The notes: generated by a model from the letters alone, not told the origin. Shown: positions 25,551-36,481, counted from the first letter of the stretch. The stretch: 64,000 bases of DNA from JADGRA01 sp052143535 (GCA_052143535.1 JBKQSS010000041.1:124001-188000), one strand, 5' to 3'. Numbers and translations: made by a program.

Positions 25551-28500
25551 GTGCGCCTCCTCATCCAGCACCGCAGTCGGTATGTCTACCCACGTCCCGC
25601 CGCGCTTGGGCCACACCTGGTGCGCCTGCGTCCGGCCAGTCATGCGCGGGCCCGCGTAGAAACCTATGGTCTCACCGTCGAGCCGGAAGCCGACGTGCGG
25701 TGGCAGCAGGACCCCAACGGAAACCACCTGGCGCGGGTGGTGTTCGCGCGAGACGTTCGCCTCGACTCCATGAGCTTCCTGGTCGAGGTAGCGCTCGACC
25801 TTAGGCCAGTCAACCCCTTTGACTTCCTCCTGGAAGAGGCAGCGGAGAGCGTCCCACTTCCCTACTCGGCGCCCCTTCTCGCCGAGCTGGGGCCATTCCT
25901 GGCGCGTCAAACGCCGGCCCTGGAGGAAGGGGGCCGCTTCCGGGCCTTCGACGCCGAGCTGCCGCGAGCGGGCCCAACCCTTGGGTTGCTGACTGGCCTC
26001 AACCAGGCCGTCAACCACCGCATCCGCTATGTGGTTCGCAGCGAGCCCGGTGTTTGGACGCCTGAGCAAACGCTGGAGCAGGGGAGGGGCAGTTGCCGCG
26101 ATTCGGCGATGCTGTTGGTGGCACTGTTCCGCTCCCGGGGCCTGGCCGCCCGCTTCGTCAGCGGCTATCTGGTTCAGCTCGCCGATGAGGGAATGCTCCC
26201 GGATCAGCCCCGCGGCGTGAGTCGTGACGTGGTGGACCTCCACGCCTGGGCGGAGGTTTTTCTTCCGGGCGCGGGTTGGATTGGGTTCGACGCAACCAGT
26301 GGACTGCTCTGCGGGGAGGGCCACATCCCACTGGCGTGCGCGTCCAGTCCCGCGATGGCGGCGCCGGTGGAGGGCACCTCGGACACTGTTGCCACAGACG
26401 TCTCCTTCGAGCTCAGCGTCACTCGCCTCGGTCACGAGGTGCGGCCGAACTCTCCCTTCCCGGAAAGCGTCTACCAAGCGGTACTGGGAGGCGCGGACCG
26501 GGCAGATGCCCTTCTCAAGTCAGCCGGCTTGCATCTGACCACCGGTGGCGAGCCGACGTTTAACTCCCGAGAACATCCGGAGGCTGCCGAATGGAATGGC
26601 GCAGCGCTCGGGCCCACCAAGTGGACACAAGGGTTGCGGCTATGTGCGGAGATTCGCGCGCGCCTCATGCCCGGCGCCGCTTTCGTCATCGGCCAGGGCA
26701 AGCACTATCCCGGGGAGAGCCTTCCTCGCTGGTCCCTCGAGATGGTGGGCGTGAGCCAGGGGGAAGCCCTCTGGACAGGGGACATTGGCCCGGTGCCGCA
26801 ACGGAGCCGCTTGGCCGATGCGAAGCGCTTCGCGGAGGCGCTCGCTGGCCGGCTTGGTGTCGCGCACGGTGTCTTGCCCGCCTTCGAGGACCCCTGGCAC
26901 TTCGTGGAGGCCGAAGCCAGCTTGGCCGCGGACGTGGACCCGTTGAAGGCAAATTTGAGCGACCCCGAGGAGCGCCGTCGGCTGGCCAGGGTGCTGAGCC
27001 AAGGCCTGGGGCAGGAAGCCGGGTACGTCCTGCCGCTGGCGCGCCTTTCGGGGACCTGGGTGACGGACAGCTGGCGTTTCCGCCGTCGAAACCTCTTTCT
27101 CGTTCCCGGCGATGCTCCGATGGGCACTCGGCTGCCGCTGGCCTCACTGCCTCCAGGCTACGTGCCTGAGCCGGAGGAGGAGCCAGTGAACCCTCGCGAC
27201 CCCCGCCGAGCGGAGGAGGAAGCGCCAACGCCGCGCGCCCTGCGGACGGCCCTCTGCGTCGAGGTACGAGACGGGACGCTCTTCGTCTTCTTGCCGCCGC
27301 TGGCCACCGGCCGAGACTTCGTCGCGCTTGTGAGAGAGGTGGATGCCGTGCGGTCCGAGACCGGGCTGCAGGTGCAGCTGGAGGGCTACCTTCCGCCCCG
27401 CTCTGCGCTCCTTCAGCGTTTTGCCGTGACACCGGACCCTGGCGTTCTCGAGGCCAACCTTCCCCCCTCCTCCACTGGCCGCGCCCACGCCGCACTGCTG
27501 GAGACGACCTTCGAGGCCGCTCTCCACGCCGGCTTGCACACCGAGCGCTACCTCCTCAACGGGCGCATCGCCGGGAGCGGTGGTGGTCATCACCTCACCC
27601 TCGGTGGTCCGAAGCCCTTGCAGAGCCCGCTCCTGGCGAGGCCGGAGCTGCTGGCCAGCCTCATTACCTTCTGCCAGCACCACCCGTCCCTCAGCTACCT
27701 CTTCACTGGCCTCTTCGTCGGGCCGACGTCGCAGGCACCGCGCGTGGACGAGGCTCGGCACGACGCGCTCTACGAGCTGGAAATTGCCCTCGCCAAGGTT
27801 TTCGAGTCGACCGAGGCGCCGCTGCCGCCCTGGCGGGTGGACGGTCTTTTCCGGCACCTGCTGGTCGACGTCAGTGGCAACACCCACCGCGCCGAGCTCT
27901 GCATCGACAAGCTTTTTGACTGGCGAACCCCGCACGGGCGGCAAGGGCTAGTCGAGCTCCGGGCCTTCGAAATGCCGCCTCACCCGAGGCTGGCGGTGGC
28001 CCAAGCAGTGCTGGTGCGAGCACTGGTGGCTGGTTTGGCCCAAGCACCGTACCGCGGGCCACTCGTCCGGTGGGGCACCGGACTTCACGACCGCTTTCTC
28101 TTGCCCTATTGGATGTGGCGCGATTTTGAAGAAGTGCTCGAGTTTCTGTCCGAGCGCGGCATTGCGTTGCCCAAAGCCGCCTACCGGCCCTTCCTCGAGC
28201 TTCGTTGTCCGGTGGCGGGACGTCTCGACCTGGGTGGCGTGGTGCTCGAGGTACGCGATGCGCTCGAGCCCTGGCCGGTGCTGGGTGAGGAGCCGACCAC
28301 CACTGGGACGACACGCTACGTGGACTCTTCAGTGGAGCGGGTGGAGGTCCGCGTCGAGGGGCTCGTCCCGGAACGGCACCAAGTGCTGGTCAACGGGGTC
28401 GACCTCCCGCTTCACCCCACGGGAAGGGTGGCCGAGTCGGTTGCCGGCGTCCGCTTTCGCGCCTGGGCGCCGCCTCACAGCCTGCACCCCCACCTCGGGG

Positions 28501-28817
28501 TGCACCACCCCTTACGCTTTGACGTTATCGACACCTGGGGACAGCGCTCGCTCGGCGCCTGCGGCTACCATGTGTGGCACGCGGAAGGACGCGCGTTCGA
28601 CAAGCCGCCGCTGACTGCCTCCGAAGCCGAGGCGCGCCGGGCTCAGCGCTTTACGGTTGAATCGCCATTGCCGTGGCCGGTCAGCGCACGCAAAGTGCCA
28701 CCGAGCCCAGAGGCACCCTTCACACTCGACCTCCGGCGGTTTCCGGGCGACCACCCGCTGCCCGAGCCGACACCGGACACGGACGCCGGGGCAGTCACAG
28801 TTTCGACAGATTCGTGA
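25551..28817 (+). CDS. Transglutaminase-like protein fused to DUF2126
   Basis: This 1088-residue protein uses GTG 25551 and begins MRLLIQHRSRYVYPRPA, the usual N-terminal transglutaminase-associated beta domain. The core carries the catalytic triad C182 (EQGRGSCRDSAM), H231 (DLHAWAEVF) and D247 (WIGFDATSG). From about residue 330 (TTGGEPTFNSREHPEAAEWN) to the end it is a DUF2126 domain, including ERYLLNGRIAGSGGGHHLTL and SGNTHRAELCIDKLFDWRTP. DUF2126 resembles glutamine-synthetase-fold amidoligases. The fusion of a papain-like transglutaminase/peptidase with a possible ligase suggests formation or cleavage of peptide tags together with the ATP-grasp protein encoded divergently. Confidence 0.92.
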   Translation: MRLLIQHRSRYVYPRPAALGPHLVRLRPASHARARVETYGLTVEPEADVRWQQDPNGNHLARVVFARDVRLDSMSFLVEVALDLRPVNPFDFLLEEAAESVPLPYSAPLLAELGPFLARQTPALEEGGRFRAFDAELPRAGPTLGLLTGLNQAVNHRIRYVVRSEPGVWTPEQTLEQGRGSCRDSAMLLVALFRSRGLAARFVSGYLVQLADEGMLPDQPRGVSRDVVDLHAWAEVFLPGAGWIGFDATSGLLCGEGHIPLACASSPAMAAPVEGTSDTVATDVSFELSVTRLGHEVRPNSPFPESVYQAVLGGADRADALLKSAGLHLTTGGEPTFNSREHPEAAEWNGAALGPTKWTQGLRLCAEIRARLMPGAAFVIGQGKHYPGESLPRWSLEMVGVSQGEALWTGDIGPVPQRSRLADAKRFAEALAGRLGVAHGVLPAFEDPWHFVEAEASLAADVDPLKANLSDPEERRRLARVLSQGLGQEAGYVLPLARLSGTWVTDSWRFRRRNLFLVPGDAPMGTRLPLASLPPGYVPEPEEEPVNPRDPRRAEEEAPTPRALRTALCVEVRDGTLFVFLPPLATGRDFVALVREVDAVRSETGLQVQLEGYLPPRSALLQRFAVTPDPGVLEANLPPSSTGRAHAALLETTFEAALHAGLHTERYLLNGRIAGSGGGHHLTLGGPKPLQSPLLARPELLASLITFCQHHPSLSYLFTGLFVGPTSQAPRVDEARHDALYELEIALAKVFESTEAPLPPWRVDGLFRHLLVDVSGNTHRAELCIDKLFDWRTPHGRQGLVELRAFEMPPHPRLAVAQAVLVRALVAGLAQAPYRGPLVRWGTGLHDRFLLPYWMWRDFEEVLEFLSERGIALPKAAYRPFLELRCPVAGRLDLGGVVLEVRDALEPWPVLGEEPTTTGTTRYVDSSVERVEVRVEGLVPERHQVLVNGVDLPLHPTGRVAESVAGVRFRAWAPPHSLHPHLGVHHPLRFDVIDTWGQRSLGACGYHVWHAEGRAFDKPPLTASEAEARRAQRFTVESPLPWPVSARKVPPSPEAPFTLDLRRFPGDHPLPEPTPDTDAGAVTVSTDS

Positions 28818-28831
28818 ATTAGGGTCCGAGC

Positions 28832-30568
<1,737 letters not shown>

Positions 30569-30578
30569 AGCGCCGCCA

Positions 30579-31808
30579 TCAGGAGCTTCCGGGGGGACTG
30601 CTCGCAGCAGCCAGTACCATGCCCCGGGCGCGGAGCCGGTCTACCAGGACGTCGCCGAGCCCAGTGGCCGGAGTGAGGATGCCGCCGCGGCGCGCCCCTC
30701 CCGGCAGGCGAGATGCGTCGAGAGCCAGTGCCAGCGCTGACTCGCAGAGGCACTTCACGGTGACGGCGTTACCCGGGTCGCCCCTATCCCGAACCAGGCC
30801 ATACGCCTTCTGTCCATCCTCGCCGACGGCAACCAAGTCACACTGGAACCATCCCGAGGCAATGGTTTGCGCCGACGGGCCGGTGCCGGGGGAAGGCAAA
30901 AGTCGCTGCAGGACGGAACGCGCCGGGGTGCCGAGCGCCGCCTGGACCAGCGAAATTCCGGCGGCCAGCGCGGAGGCCTGGAGGCGGCCGCGGACGGCCA
31001 GCATCTCCTGGTAGGCGAACCGCGGTCCGTACTCGGAGGCGGTTCCAGTAACGAGTGCCGCGCTTCGGCGCACGACGCGCGTGTTGACCGGGGCCATGAA
31101 GTAAGGCGCCAGCCAGCGCCCCAAGTCTTTGTCCCAACCGGCTCGCGTCGGGTCCCGGGCCGCCTTTTTTTCTTCGGCCGTATGGCGTTGGGGCGCGTCG
31201 AGTAAAAACGGGTCGCGGACGCGGTGCGCCTGGCCGCTCTTGAAGAGCTGGCCCATGGACGCCACGGTGCCTCCGTTGAGCCCACCGCGGAAGCGGAAAG
31301 CCGCCTTCACCGGTCCGCAGGCGGTGCCTCGCGAGCGGAGGAATTGGACGAGCAACAGCGTCCCGAGGTCGGAGGGAACCGAGTCAAAGCCGCAGCAAGG
31401 GATGATGCGTACGCCGTCGGCCGCTGCCCGGGCGTGGTGTTGGGTAATGAGGTCCGCGACCCAGGGCGTCTCGCCGGTGATGTCCACGTAGTCCGAGTGG
31501 AAGCGCACGCAGGCATCGACCACGCTTCCCCCGTAGAGTGCGAACGGCCCGGCGGTGCTCAAGACGACGCGCGAGCGTGAGACCACGGCGTCCACCGAGG
31601 CCTGGTTTTGGCTGTCGGCCTGCAGCACCGCCACCGGCTGGGAGGGCCCAGTGGCAGCACCCAAGGCTGCTTCGAGGTTTCCCGGGTTTCGGCCCGCCAA
31701 CGCCCAGCGCAAGCCAGCGGGCGCATGCGAGGAGAAGTAGGCCACCGTCTGTCGGCCGGTAAAGCCGCCAGCGCCATAAAGCAGGACATCAAAGGGCCGG
31801 CCGTCCAT
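30579..31808 (-). CDS. Saccharopine-dehydrogenase-like / trans-acting enoyl reductase family protein
   Basis: This 409-residue protein has an N-terminal Rossmann fold (DVLLYGAGGFTGRQTVAYF) with the GxGGxxG nucleotide loop, followed by STAGPFALYGGSVVDACVRF, HSDYVDITGETPWVADLI and IPCCGFDSVPSDLGTLLLV. These are characteristic of the saccharopine dehydrogenase NADP-binding group that includes trans-acting enoyl reductases. Members reduce lipid or polyketide intermediates or are uncharacterised oxidoreductases. It converges on the transglutaminase fusion gene with a 10-bp gap. No partner polyketide genes are nearby, so the substrate is unknown. Confidence 0.85.
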   Translation of the reverse strand: MDGRPFDVLLYGAGGFTGRQTVAYFSSHAPAGLRWALAGRNPGNLEAALGAATGPSQPVAVLQADSQNQASVDAVVSRSRVVLSTAGPFALYGGSVVDACVRFHSDYVDITGETPWVADLITQHHARAAADGVRIIPCCGFDSVPSDLGTLLLVQFLRSRGTACGPVKAAFRFRGGLNGGTVASMGQLFKSGQAHRVRDPFLLDAPQRHTAEEKKAARDPTRAGWDKDLGRWLAPYFMAPVNTRVVRRSAALVTGTASEYGPRFAYQEMLAVRGRLQASALAAGISLVQAALGTPARSVLQRLLPSPGTGPSAQTIASGWFQCDLVAVGEDGQKAYGLVRDRGDPGNAVTVKCLCESALALALDASRLPGGARRGGILTPATGLGDVLVDRLRARGMVLAAASSPPGSS

Positions 31809-31855
31809 GAAGCCAGCCTAGAGCAGGAGGTGGGGGCGACGTCGTGCCGGGGAGG

Positions 31856-32077
31856 TCAGCTGCAGCTGGTGCAGGTCCCCGCGCCTCGACAAGTCTCCAA
31901 GAATTCCGTGCAGGCCGTGCCTGGGTCCGGTGCCTGGATGATGAGCGCCGGAAGTGGCTCCCCGTTGCAGAAGCCATTGCAGGTGTAGTCGTTCTCGCTG
32001 ATGCCGCCGGTGTTGCAGCCCAGGCCGGCCAGCATGAAAAACACGGCCACGGCCAATTTCAAGCGTTTGCCATTCAA
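31856..32077 (-). CDS. Small Cys-rich lipoprotein
   Basis: TTG 32077 is chosen as start: GGAGG lies 12 nt upstream, and translation begins directly with a signal (NGKRLKLAVAVFFMLAGLGC). The upstream extension to 32170 is not protein-like. The mature part of about 50 residues carries six further cysteines (YTCNGFCNGEPLP, TACTEFLETCRGAGTCTSCS), suggesting a disulphide-stabilised exported domain. No family is recognised. It follows the sigma factor gene of the kinase operon by about 110 bp on the same strand and may belong to that transcription unit. Confidence 0.5.
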   Translation of the reverse strand: MNGKRLKLAVAVFFMLAGLGCNTGGISENDYTCNGFCNGEPLPALIIQAPDPGTACTEFLETCRGAGTCTSCS

Positions 32078-32189
32078 AGGGGGGGCATCCTCCAAGGGAA
32101 ACTCCCGAGCATCGCCTTGGGAGACTTCCGAAGTCGAGGAAACACGGCGGGTGGACGGCCGTTCTGCCACCGGCCAAGCAGCAGTCCGC

Positions 32190-33116
32190 TTAGGTGCTGT
32201 CCGAGGAGCTGGGGGCCAGTACCGAAGTGAGGCTGAGGGCCAGCTCGGGGCCGAGGAGCCGCAGCAGGCTCTCCAACTCGGGGGCGCCGAGGTGGAAGCG
32301 CCGCTCCAGGAGCGCTCGCGTCGTCGCGAGGAGCTTCTCGCGAGCGAGGCTCAGGCGCCGCGAGATGGTGGATTTGTTCACCTGGTAGACGGCGCCGATT
32401 TGGTTGAAGCTTAAGCCATCGATGAAGTGAAGCTTGAGCAGGCTTCGCTCCTGTGCGCTCAACGCGCCCATCGCCTCCTTCAGCGCGGCACCGAAGTCAG
32501 GACCGTAGCGGGCGAGGAGGATGTCCAGCTGCAAGTCGGCGGTCGGCGCGGCGACCTCCAGCTGCGAGTCAGAGGCCAGTTGGTCGGGGGCCCGCCGCGC
32601 GCCGCGGCGTGCGTTGAGTGCGAGGCGCAGCGCTGCGGCCCGCAGCCAGTGTTCCAGCGAGCCGCGTCCGGCGTACTCGAGGATTCGGGGCTCGGCCGGT
32701 GTGGCCACCAGAATTCGCTCCAACAGCTGCTGGGTCACCTCCTCGACGAAAGCCGGGGATGCATCGACACCGCGCACTGTCGAGCTGGCAATGGGGACGA
32801 ATTCGGCCTGAAACAGCCGGAGCGCCTCGGGGTGACCGTGGCCACAGGCGAAGGCCAGGTAGAGGTCGGCCAAGTGCAGTCGGTCCAACTCGGCCTCGGG
32901 GGTTTTGCTGCGCGACAGCTGGGTCGCCCAATGCGCGACGAAGGCCTCCGCGTCGACGCTGAGGGAGGGTCTGGCCTGCAACGCGTTGGCCAGGAGCAGC
33001 CCGAGGTGCTCGTCGATTCCGGGCCGGGAGCGCAAGGCAGAGGCGCTGCGCAGCCCTCCCCAAAACACGCTCGAGTATGGAAAGGAGCTCACAGATGTTT
33101 GCTGGGGGAGAGGCAC
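32190..33116 (-). CDS. Sigma-70 family factor, Myxococcales gmx1-like
   Basis: This 308-residue protein has sigma region 2-like helices in its first half (FVEEVTQQLLERILVAT, GRGSLEHWLRAAALRLALN). Region 4 spans about 205-260 (LSAQERSLLKLHFIDGLSFN, QIGAVYQVNKSTISRRLSLA), with a typical sigma HTH. Overall layout and the GSLEHWLR-type motif match the Myxococcales-restricted group TIGR03001. It begins 4 nt after the stop of a membrane kinase whose N-terminus resembles an anti-sigma zinc finger. The pair is therefore probably a signal-controlled transcription module: the kinase protein would bind or phosphorylate this sigma factor. Confidence 0.85.
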   Translation of the reverse strand: MPLPQQTSVSSFPYSSVFWGGLRSASALRSRPGIDEHLGLLLANALQARPSLSVDAEAFVAHWATQLSRSKTPEAELDRLHLADLYLAFACGHGHPEALRLFQAEFVPIASSTVRGVDASPAFVEEVTQQLLERILVATPAEPRILEYAGRGSLEHWLRAAALRLALNARRGARRAPDQLASDSQLEVAAPTADLQLDILLARYGPDFGAALKEAMGALSAQERSLLKLHFIDGLSFNQIGAVYQVNKSTISRRLSLAREKLLATTRALLERRFHLGAPELESLLRLLGPELALSLTSVLAPSSSDST

Positions 33117-33120
33117 CCTA

Positions 33121-35046
33121 TCACTCGTACCGAAACCAGAGCCACGCGAGCCAGCTCAGAGCTGCCAACGAGAAGAGGGCGAGACTCCAGCGAAGCCAAG
33201 CAGAGGCGAGTCCGGTCTCGGGGGCAAGCTCTCGGTAGACGAAGCCTTCTCCCCGGGGAGTATGCGACCCGGTTTCGCCCAGGCGCACTCCGTAGATGAC
33301 GAAGTCGCGCCCCTTGGAATTCAGACGGGTGAAGCGCCCCACCGGGGGGGCGCTCGTCCATTTTTGCCCCGCCCACCCGCCGTCCGGCGCGCGGAGGGCA
33401 ATGCGTGCCCCGGCAGAGCGACTGAGCTCCTCCAACAATTCGCGGCCCAGCCAGCTTCCAGTGAGCATCGCTCCCACCACCGAGGCGCCTCGGATGACGG
33501 GCCGGGCCGAGACGAGGAGCAAGTCCTCCCGCCGGAGTGGCTTGGCGAGGGGAATGCCTAAAGACTCGAGCGTCGCTGCAGACCAGAGCTCGTCGCCTGA
33601 CACCTCGTCCATCGTCCCCACCAGCAGGGGAAAGGCCGGGGCAGCGGCCCCGTAGGCCTCGAGGTCGGCGAGATTGAGGATGACTCGTCCCCAGGCATTC
33701 ACCAGCAGCAAGACGTCCCGCTCCTTGAGGCCAGGCAAGTCGGCCGAGCGCATCACCTCGTGGGCCTCGGCGAATTGCTCGTCCTTGGACGCGTTCTCCG
33801 CAAGGCCCAGGGCGGCGTCCATGTTGCTCGCTTGCCCAAAGGCCTCGAGCACGCCCTCGGCCCGGAGGCCGATGCTGGCCTGAAGGTCGATGAGGTCGTG
33901 CTGAGCTCGCAACAGGTCCGGCAGTCGTTGGGCGGCAGCGGTCAGCTCATGCTCCACGTGCAGGACGTCCAGCGCGTGTCGCGCCCACACCGCGGCAGTG
34001 AGGAGCACCAGCGCGCCGACGGCCACCAGCGTCCTGCTGCGGAAGGGCCGCCGCGCCTCTCGCAGCGCGCCGACCAGGGCGTCCATCGACGGCCAGCGTG
34101 CCGCCGGGTCCACTTCCAGCCCCCGGGCAAGCACCCGCCCCACACCCGCCGGAACGCGGGTGCTGGCGCGGATGGCGGCAGGGGCGGGGGTGGCAGAGGG
34201 AAGAGAGGGCCGGCGGGCGGGACGTCGGCCGTAGAGGGCCTCGTAGAGCGCGACGCAAAAGCTGTATTGGTCGGTCCGGGCGTCCGAGGGCGCGCCCTTC
34301 CATTGCTCTGGTGCCATGTAGGCTGGAGTTCCCGCCAGGCGGGTGTCGACGTCATGCGCTGCCCGCGCCAGGCCGAAGTCGGTGACGCGGACGCGGCCGT
34401 CGTCACCCACCAGGGCATTCTCGGGCTTGAAGTCGCGGTGGATGATGGCGGCGTGGTGAGCGGCCGCAAGTCCGGTCCCAGCTGCCAGGTACAACTCCAG
34501 CACGCGCCGCGGGCGAATGTCGGGGGCCGCCTGCGCGCTGCGCAGCGTCTGGCCGCGCACAAACTCCATGGCGAAGAAGACCTCGTCCTGCCACGTTCCG
34601 ACGTCAAAGACGGTGATGATGTTGGGGTGGGAGAGCCGTGCCATGGCCTGCGCCTCGGACAAGAGGTGCGAGCGGCCCAGACCGGCTCCTGGCGCGACCA
34701 TGTCGGCGCGCAACAGCTTCAGGGCGACTTTCCTGTCCAGCTCCGGGTCATAGGCGCTGTACACCACTCCCATGCCGCCGCTGCCAATCGGGTCGAGCAC
34801 CACGTAGCGGGCGAGGTTGGTACCTCGTGGCAACGGCCGTGCCGCCGTCTCGTCCGGCTCGGCGCTGACCAGCGTCCTGACCAGGCCGGCCACCAGTTCC
34901 CGACAGTTGTCGCACGTGTCGAGGTGTGCGCGCACCGCGTCCCGCTCCTGGTCCGACGTCTCGGTGGCCAGGTACAGCGCAACGGCGTTTTCGTCGAGGC
35001 AGGGGATGGCCGCCTGCGCTTCGACGCCTTCGCCCGGAGCGCTCAC
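33121..35046 (-). CDS. Membrane Ser/Thr kinase with N-terminal anti-sigma-like zinc finger and extracytoplasmic sensor
   Basis: This 641-residue protein has four parts. Residues 14-60 contain H41-x3-C45-x2-C48 (AHLDTCDNCRELVAGLV), the zf-HC2/anti-sigma pattern. Kinase domain 80-335 has GSGGMGVVYSAY, K110, HRD with D205, DFG with D223, and YMAPEQ. TM1 is at about 338-356. An extracytoplasmic segment of about 260 residues follows, of Cache/CHASE type by position and pattern (VLLLVNAWGRVILNLAD, LLLVSARPVIRGASVVGAML). TM2 is at 618-637. The sigma factor gene follows after 4 nt, and the start codon overlaps the stop of the cupredoxin gene. This suggests that a periplasmic signal controls kinase or anti-sigma activity on the neighbouring sigma factor. 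Confidence 0.9.
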   Translation of the reverse strand: MSAPGEGVEAQAAIPCLDENAVALYLATETSDQERDAVRAHLDTCDNCRELVAGLVRTLVSAEPDETAARPLPRGTNLARYVVLDPIGSGGMGVVYSAYDPELDRKVALKLLRADMVAPGAGLGRSHLLSEAQAMARLSHPNIITVFDVGTWQDEVFFAMEFVRGQTLRSAQAAPDIRPRRVLELYLAAGTGLAAAHHAAIIHRDFKPENALVGDDGRVRVTDFGLARAAHDVDTRLAGTPAYMAPEQWKGAPSDARTDQYSFCVALYEALYGRRPARRPSLPSATPAPAAIRASTRVPAGVGRVLARGLEVDPAARWPSMDALVGALREARRPFRSRTLVAVGALVLLTAAVWARHALDVLHVEHELTAAAQRLPDLLRAQHDLIDLQASIGLRAEGVLEAFGQASNMDAALGLAENASKDEQFAEAHEVMRSADLPGLKERDVLLLVNAWGRVILNLADLEAYGAAAPAFPLLVGTMDEVSGDELWSAATLESLGIPLAKPLRREDLLLVSARPVIRGASVVGAMLTGSWLGRELLEELSRSAGARIALRAPDGGWAGQKWTSAPPVGRFTRLNSKGRDFVIYGVRLGETGSHTPRGEGFVYRELAPETGLASAWLRWSLALFSLAALSWLAWLWFRYE

Positions 35047-35699
35047 TGGGGAGCGTACCCGGCCCGCGCTCGGTAGGGCCGGCCAAACTTGTCGAGGTGG
35101 GTGGGGTTGAAGACCCGCGGGTGAAGCACCAACTCGACCGGCGGTGAGTTCGGCTCGCCGACGCTGACCTCGGTCTCGAAGGGCTCGATGTTGCGCCCCC
35201 AGACGTGGAGTGGGTAGCGGCCGGGCGAAACGTCGTGGATGACGAAGTGGCCCTGCTCGTCGACCAGCGCGAAGGCTCGGTTGGGCAACACCAGCACGTT
35301 GGCAAACATCGCCTCGTGAATGTTGCAGTAGACGTCGACCAGCCCTGGCGTCGGGAAGGAGACTTCGCGCGTTTGCTGCGGTCCCGGTTTTCCTAAGTCG
35401 AAGGAGCGGGCAGACGAGGTGGAGAAGACGTTGTGAACCACTGGGTCGTCATTGGTGAATTGCACTGACTGCCCGGCGACGATGACTCTCAGGCTGGGAA
35501 CGAAGGTCTTATTCTTCTGAGAGATGACCGGCGAGCCGGCGGGGGGCGGCTGGCGGAAACCGGTGAGGTACACCACGATGGGCTGCGCGCTGGCCAGCGG
35601 CTCATTGGCCTCGAGGCGGACGGACCCTGCCACGTCAGCTGCGGCCGCCGGGACGGCCACCGCTACGCCCAGCAGGGCGGCTAGAAGGTAATGCCCCAC
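35043..35699 (-). CDS. Exported cupredoxin-like protein
   Basis: GTG 35699 is chosen because it begins a signal peptide directly (GHYLLAALLGVAVAVPAAA) and overlaps the preceding gene's end by 19 nt. The mature protein has the blue-copper ligand set H89 (DDPVVHNVFS), C125, H128 and M131 (VYCNIHEAMF), as in methylamine-utilisation/plastocyanin-like proteins. A carboxypeptidase-regulatory-like module follows (LVDEQGHFVIHDVSPGRYPL). It is predicted to be a periplasmic electron carrier or copper binder. Its stop overlaps the start of the sensor-kinase gene (ATGA), implying translational coupling, so it may supply or be part of the signal read by the kinase. Confidence 0.85.
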   Translation of the reverse strand: MGHYLLAALLGVAVAVPAAAADVAGSVRLEANEPLASAQPIVVYLTGFRQPPPAGSPVISQKNKTFVPSLRVIVAGQSVQFTNDDPVVHNVFSTSSARSFDLGKPGPQQTREVSFPTPGLVDVYCNIHEAMFANVLVLPNRAFALVDEQGHFVIHDVSPGRYPLHVWGRNIEPFETEVSVGEPNSPPVELVLHPRVFNPTHLDKFGRPYRARAGYAPQ

Positions 35700-36481
35700 A
35701 GCACCTTGGGGAGGAAGCGGTTGGAGTTGTTGGTCAGTCCAAACAGCGTCCCGAACGTGACCCACATTTGCCCCCGCGTCCACGCGATGGAAGGTCCGAG
35801 GAAGAGTTGTGCGAGGTTGGGGTAGGGCGTCTGGCCCGCCAGCGGAAGCTGCCCGTCGAGCTCCGCAGCGAGGCGCAGCTCATGGCCCACCGGGACAGAA
35901 ATGCCCAGCGCCGCCGTTCCGAGCGCAGAGAAGGACAGAGGCGACGAAGACTGCAGGAAGGGCAGACCCAATTGCACGCCTAAGTTGGCCGTGCCCTGCA
36001 CCCCTTTCGGGTTGCCATAGGTGGCGACGAGGAGGATTTTCAGCTCCGGCGGGCTCGCCGGGTACTTGTAATAGACGTAGCCGTCGAGGGGCTGCTGGTA
36101 TTCCACCCGCAGCAGCGGCTGCAAGCCGTCCTCTTCTTCCCGCGCAAAGAGACGGTAGCGCGCAACCAAGCTGATGGAGCTGAGCTGCATGTATTCGGGG
36201 TACGCGACCACCACCAAGGGCAGCGACATCTCGAGGTGCTGGCTGAAGCCAACGGTTGGGCCAAGCCAAATCCATCCAGTGACGGGAAGTCCGGGCTTGG
36301 ACGGTATTTGGCCCTCGGCCCATACCCACTGTTCGAGCTCGACGTCTCCTTCCGGAAGCACCTGCGTCTCGTCGACGAAGAGGTGGCTGGTGCGGTCGGC
36401 ATAAGCAGGCGAGGCGCCGAGCGCGAAGAGAAGCACCCACCCAGCGCGGCCCACGCTGCCTGCGCGCCACCTCCGCTCCAT
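35681..36481 (-). CDS. Outer-membrane beta-barrel-like protein, first gene of the kinase operon
   Basis: The start is ATG 36481, with GGAGG 5 nt upstream. A signal peptide (VGRAGWVLLFALGASPAYA) leads to a 240-residue protein rich in alternating hydrophobic/polar strands (YPEYMQLSSISLVARYRLF, LRVEYQQPLDGYVYYKYP, HELRLAAELDGQLPLAGQ, FLGPSIAWTRGQMWVTFGT). It ends with an aromatic (LPKVLWGITF), as outer-membrane barrels do. No named family is recognised, although it resembles uncharacterised transporter-like OMPs near copper or respiratory proteins. It overlaps the cupredoxin gene by 19 nt. Confidence 0.72.
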   Translation of the reverse strand: MERRWRAGSVGRAGWVLLFALGASPAYADRTSHLFVDETQVLPEGDVELEQWVWAEGQIPSKPGLPVTGWIWLGPTVGFSQHLEMSLPLVVVAYPEYMQLSSISLVARYRLFAREEEDGLQPLLRVEYQQPLDGYVYYKYPASPPELKILLVATYGNPKGVQGTANLGVQLGLPFLQSSSPLSFSALGTAALGISVPVGHELRLAAELDGQLPLAGQTPYPNLAQLFLGPSIAWTRGQMWVTFGTLFGLTNNSNRFLPKVLWGITF

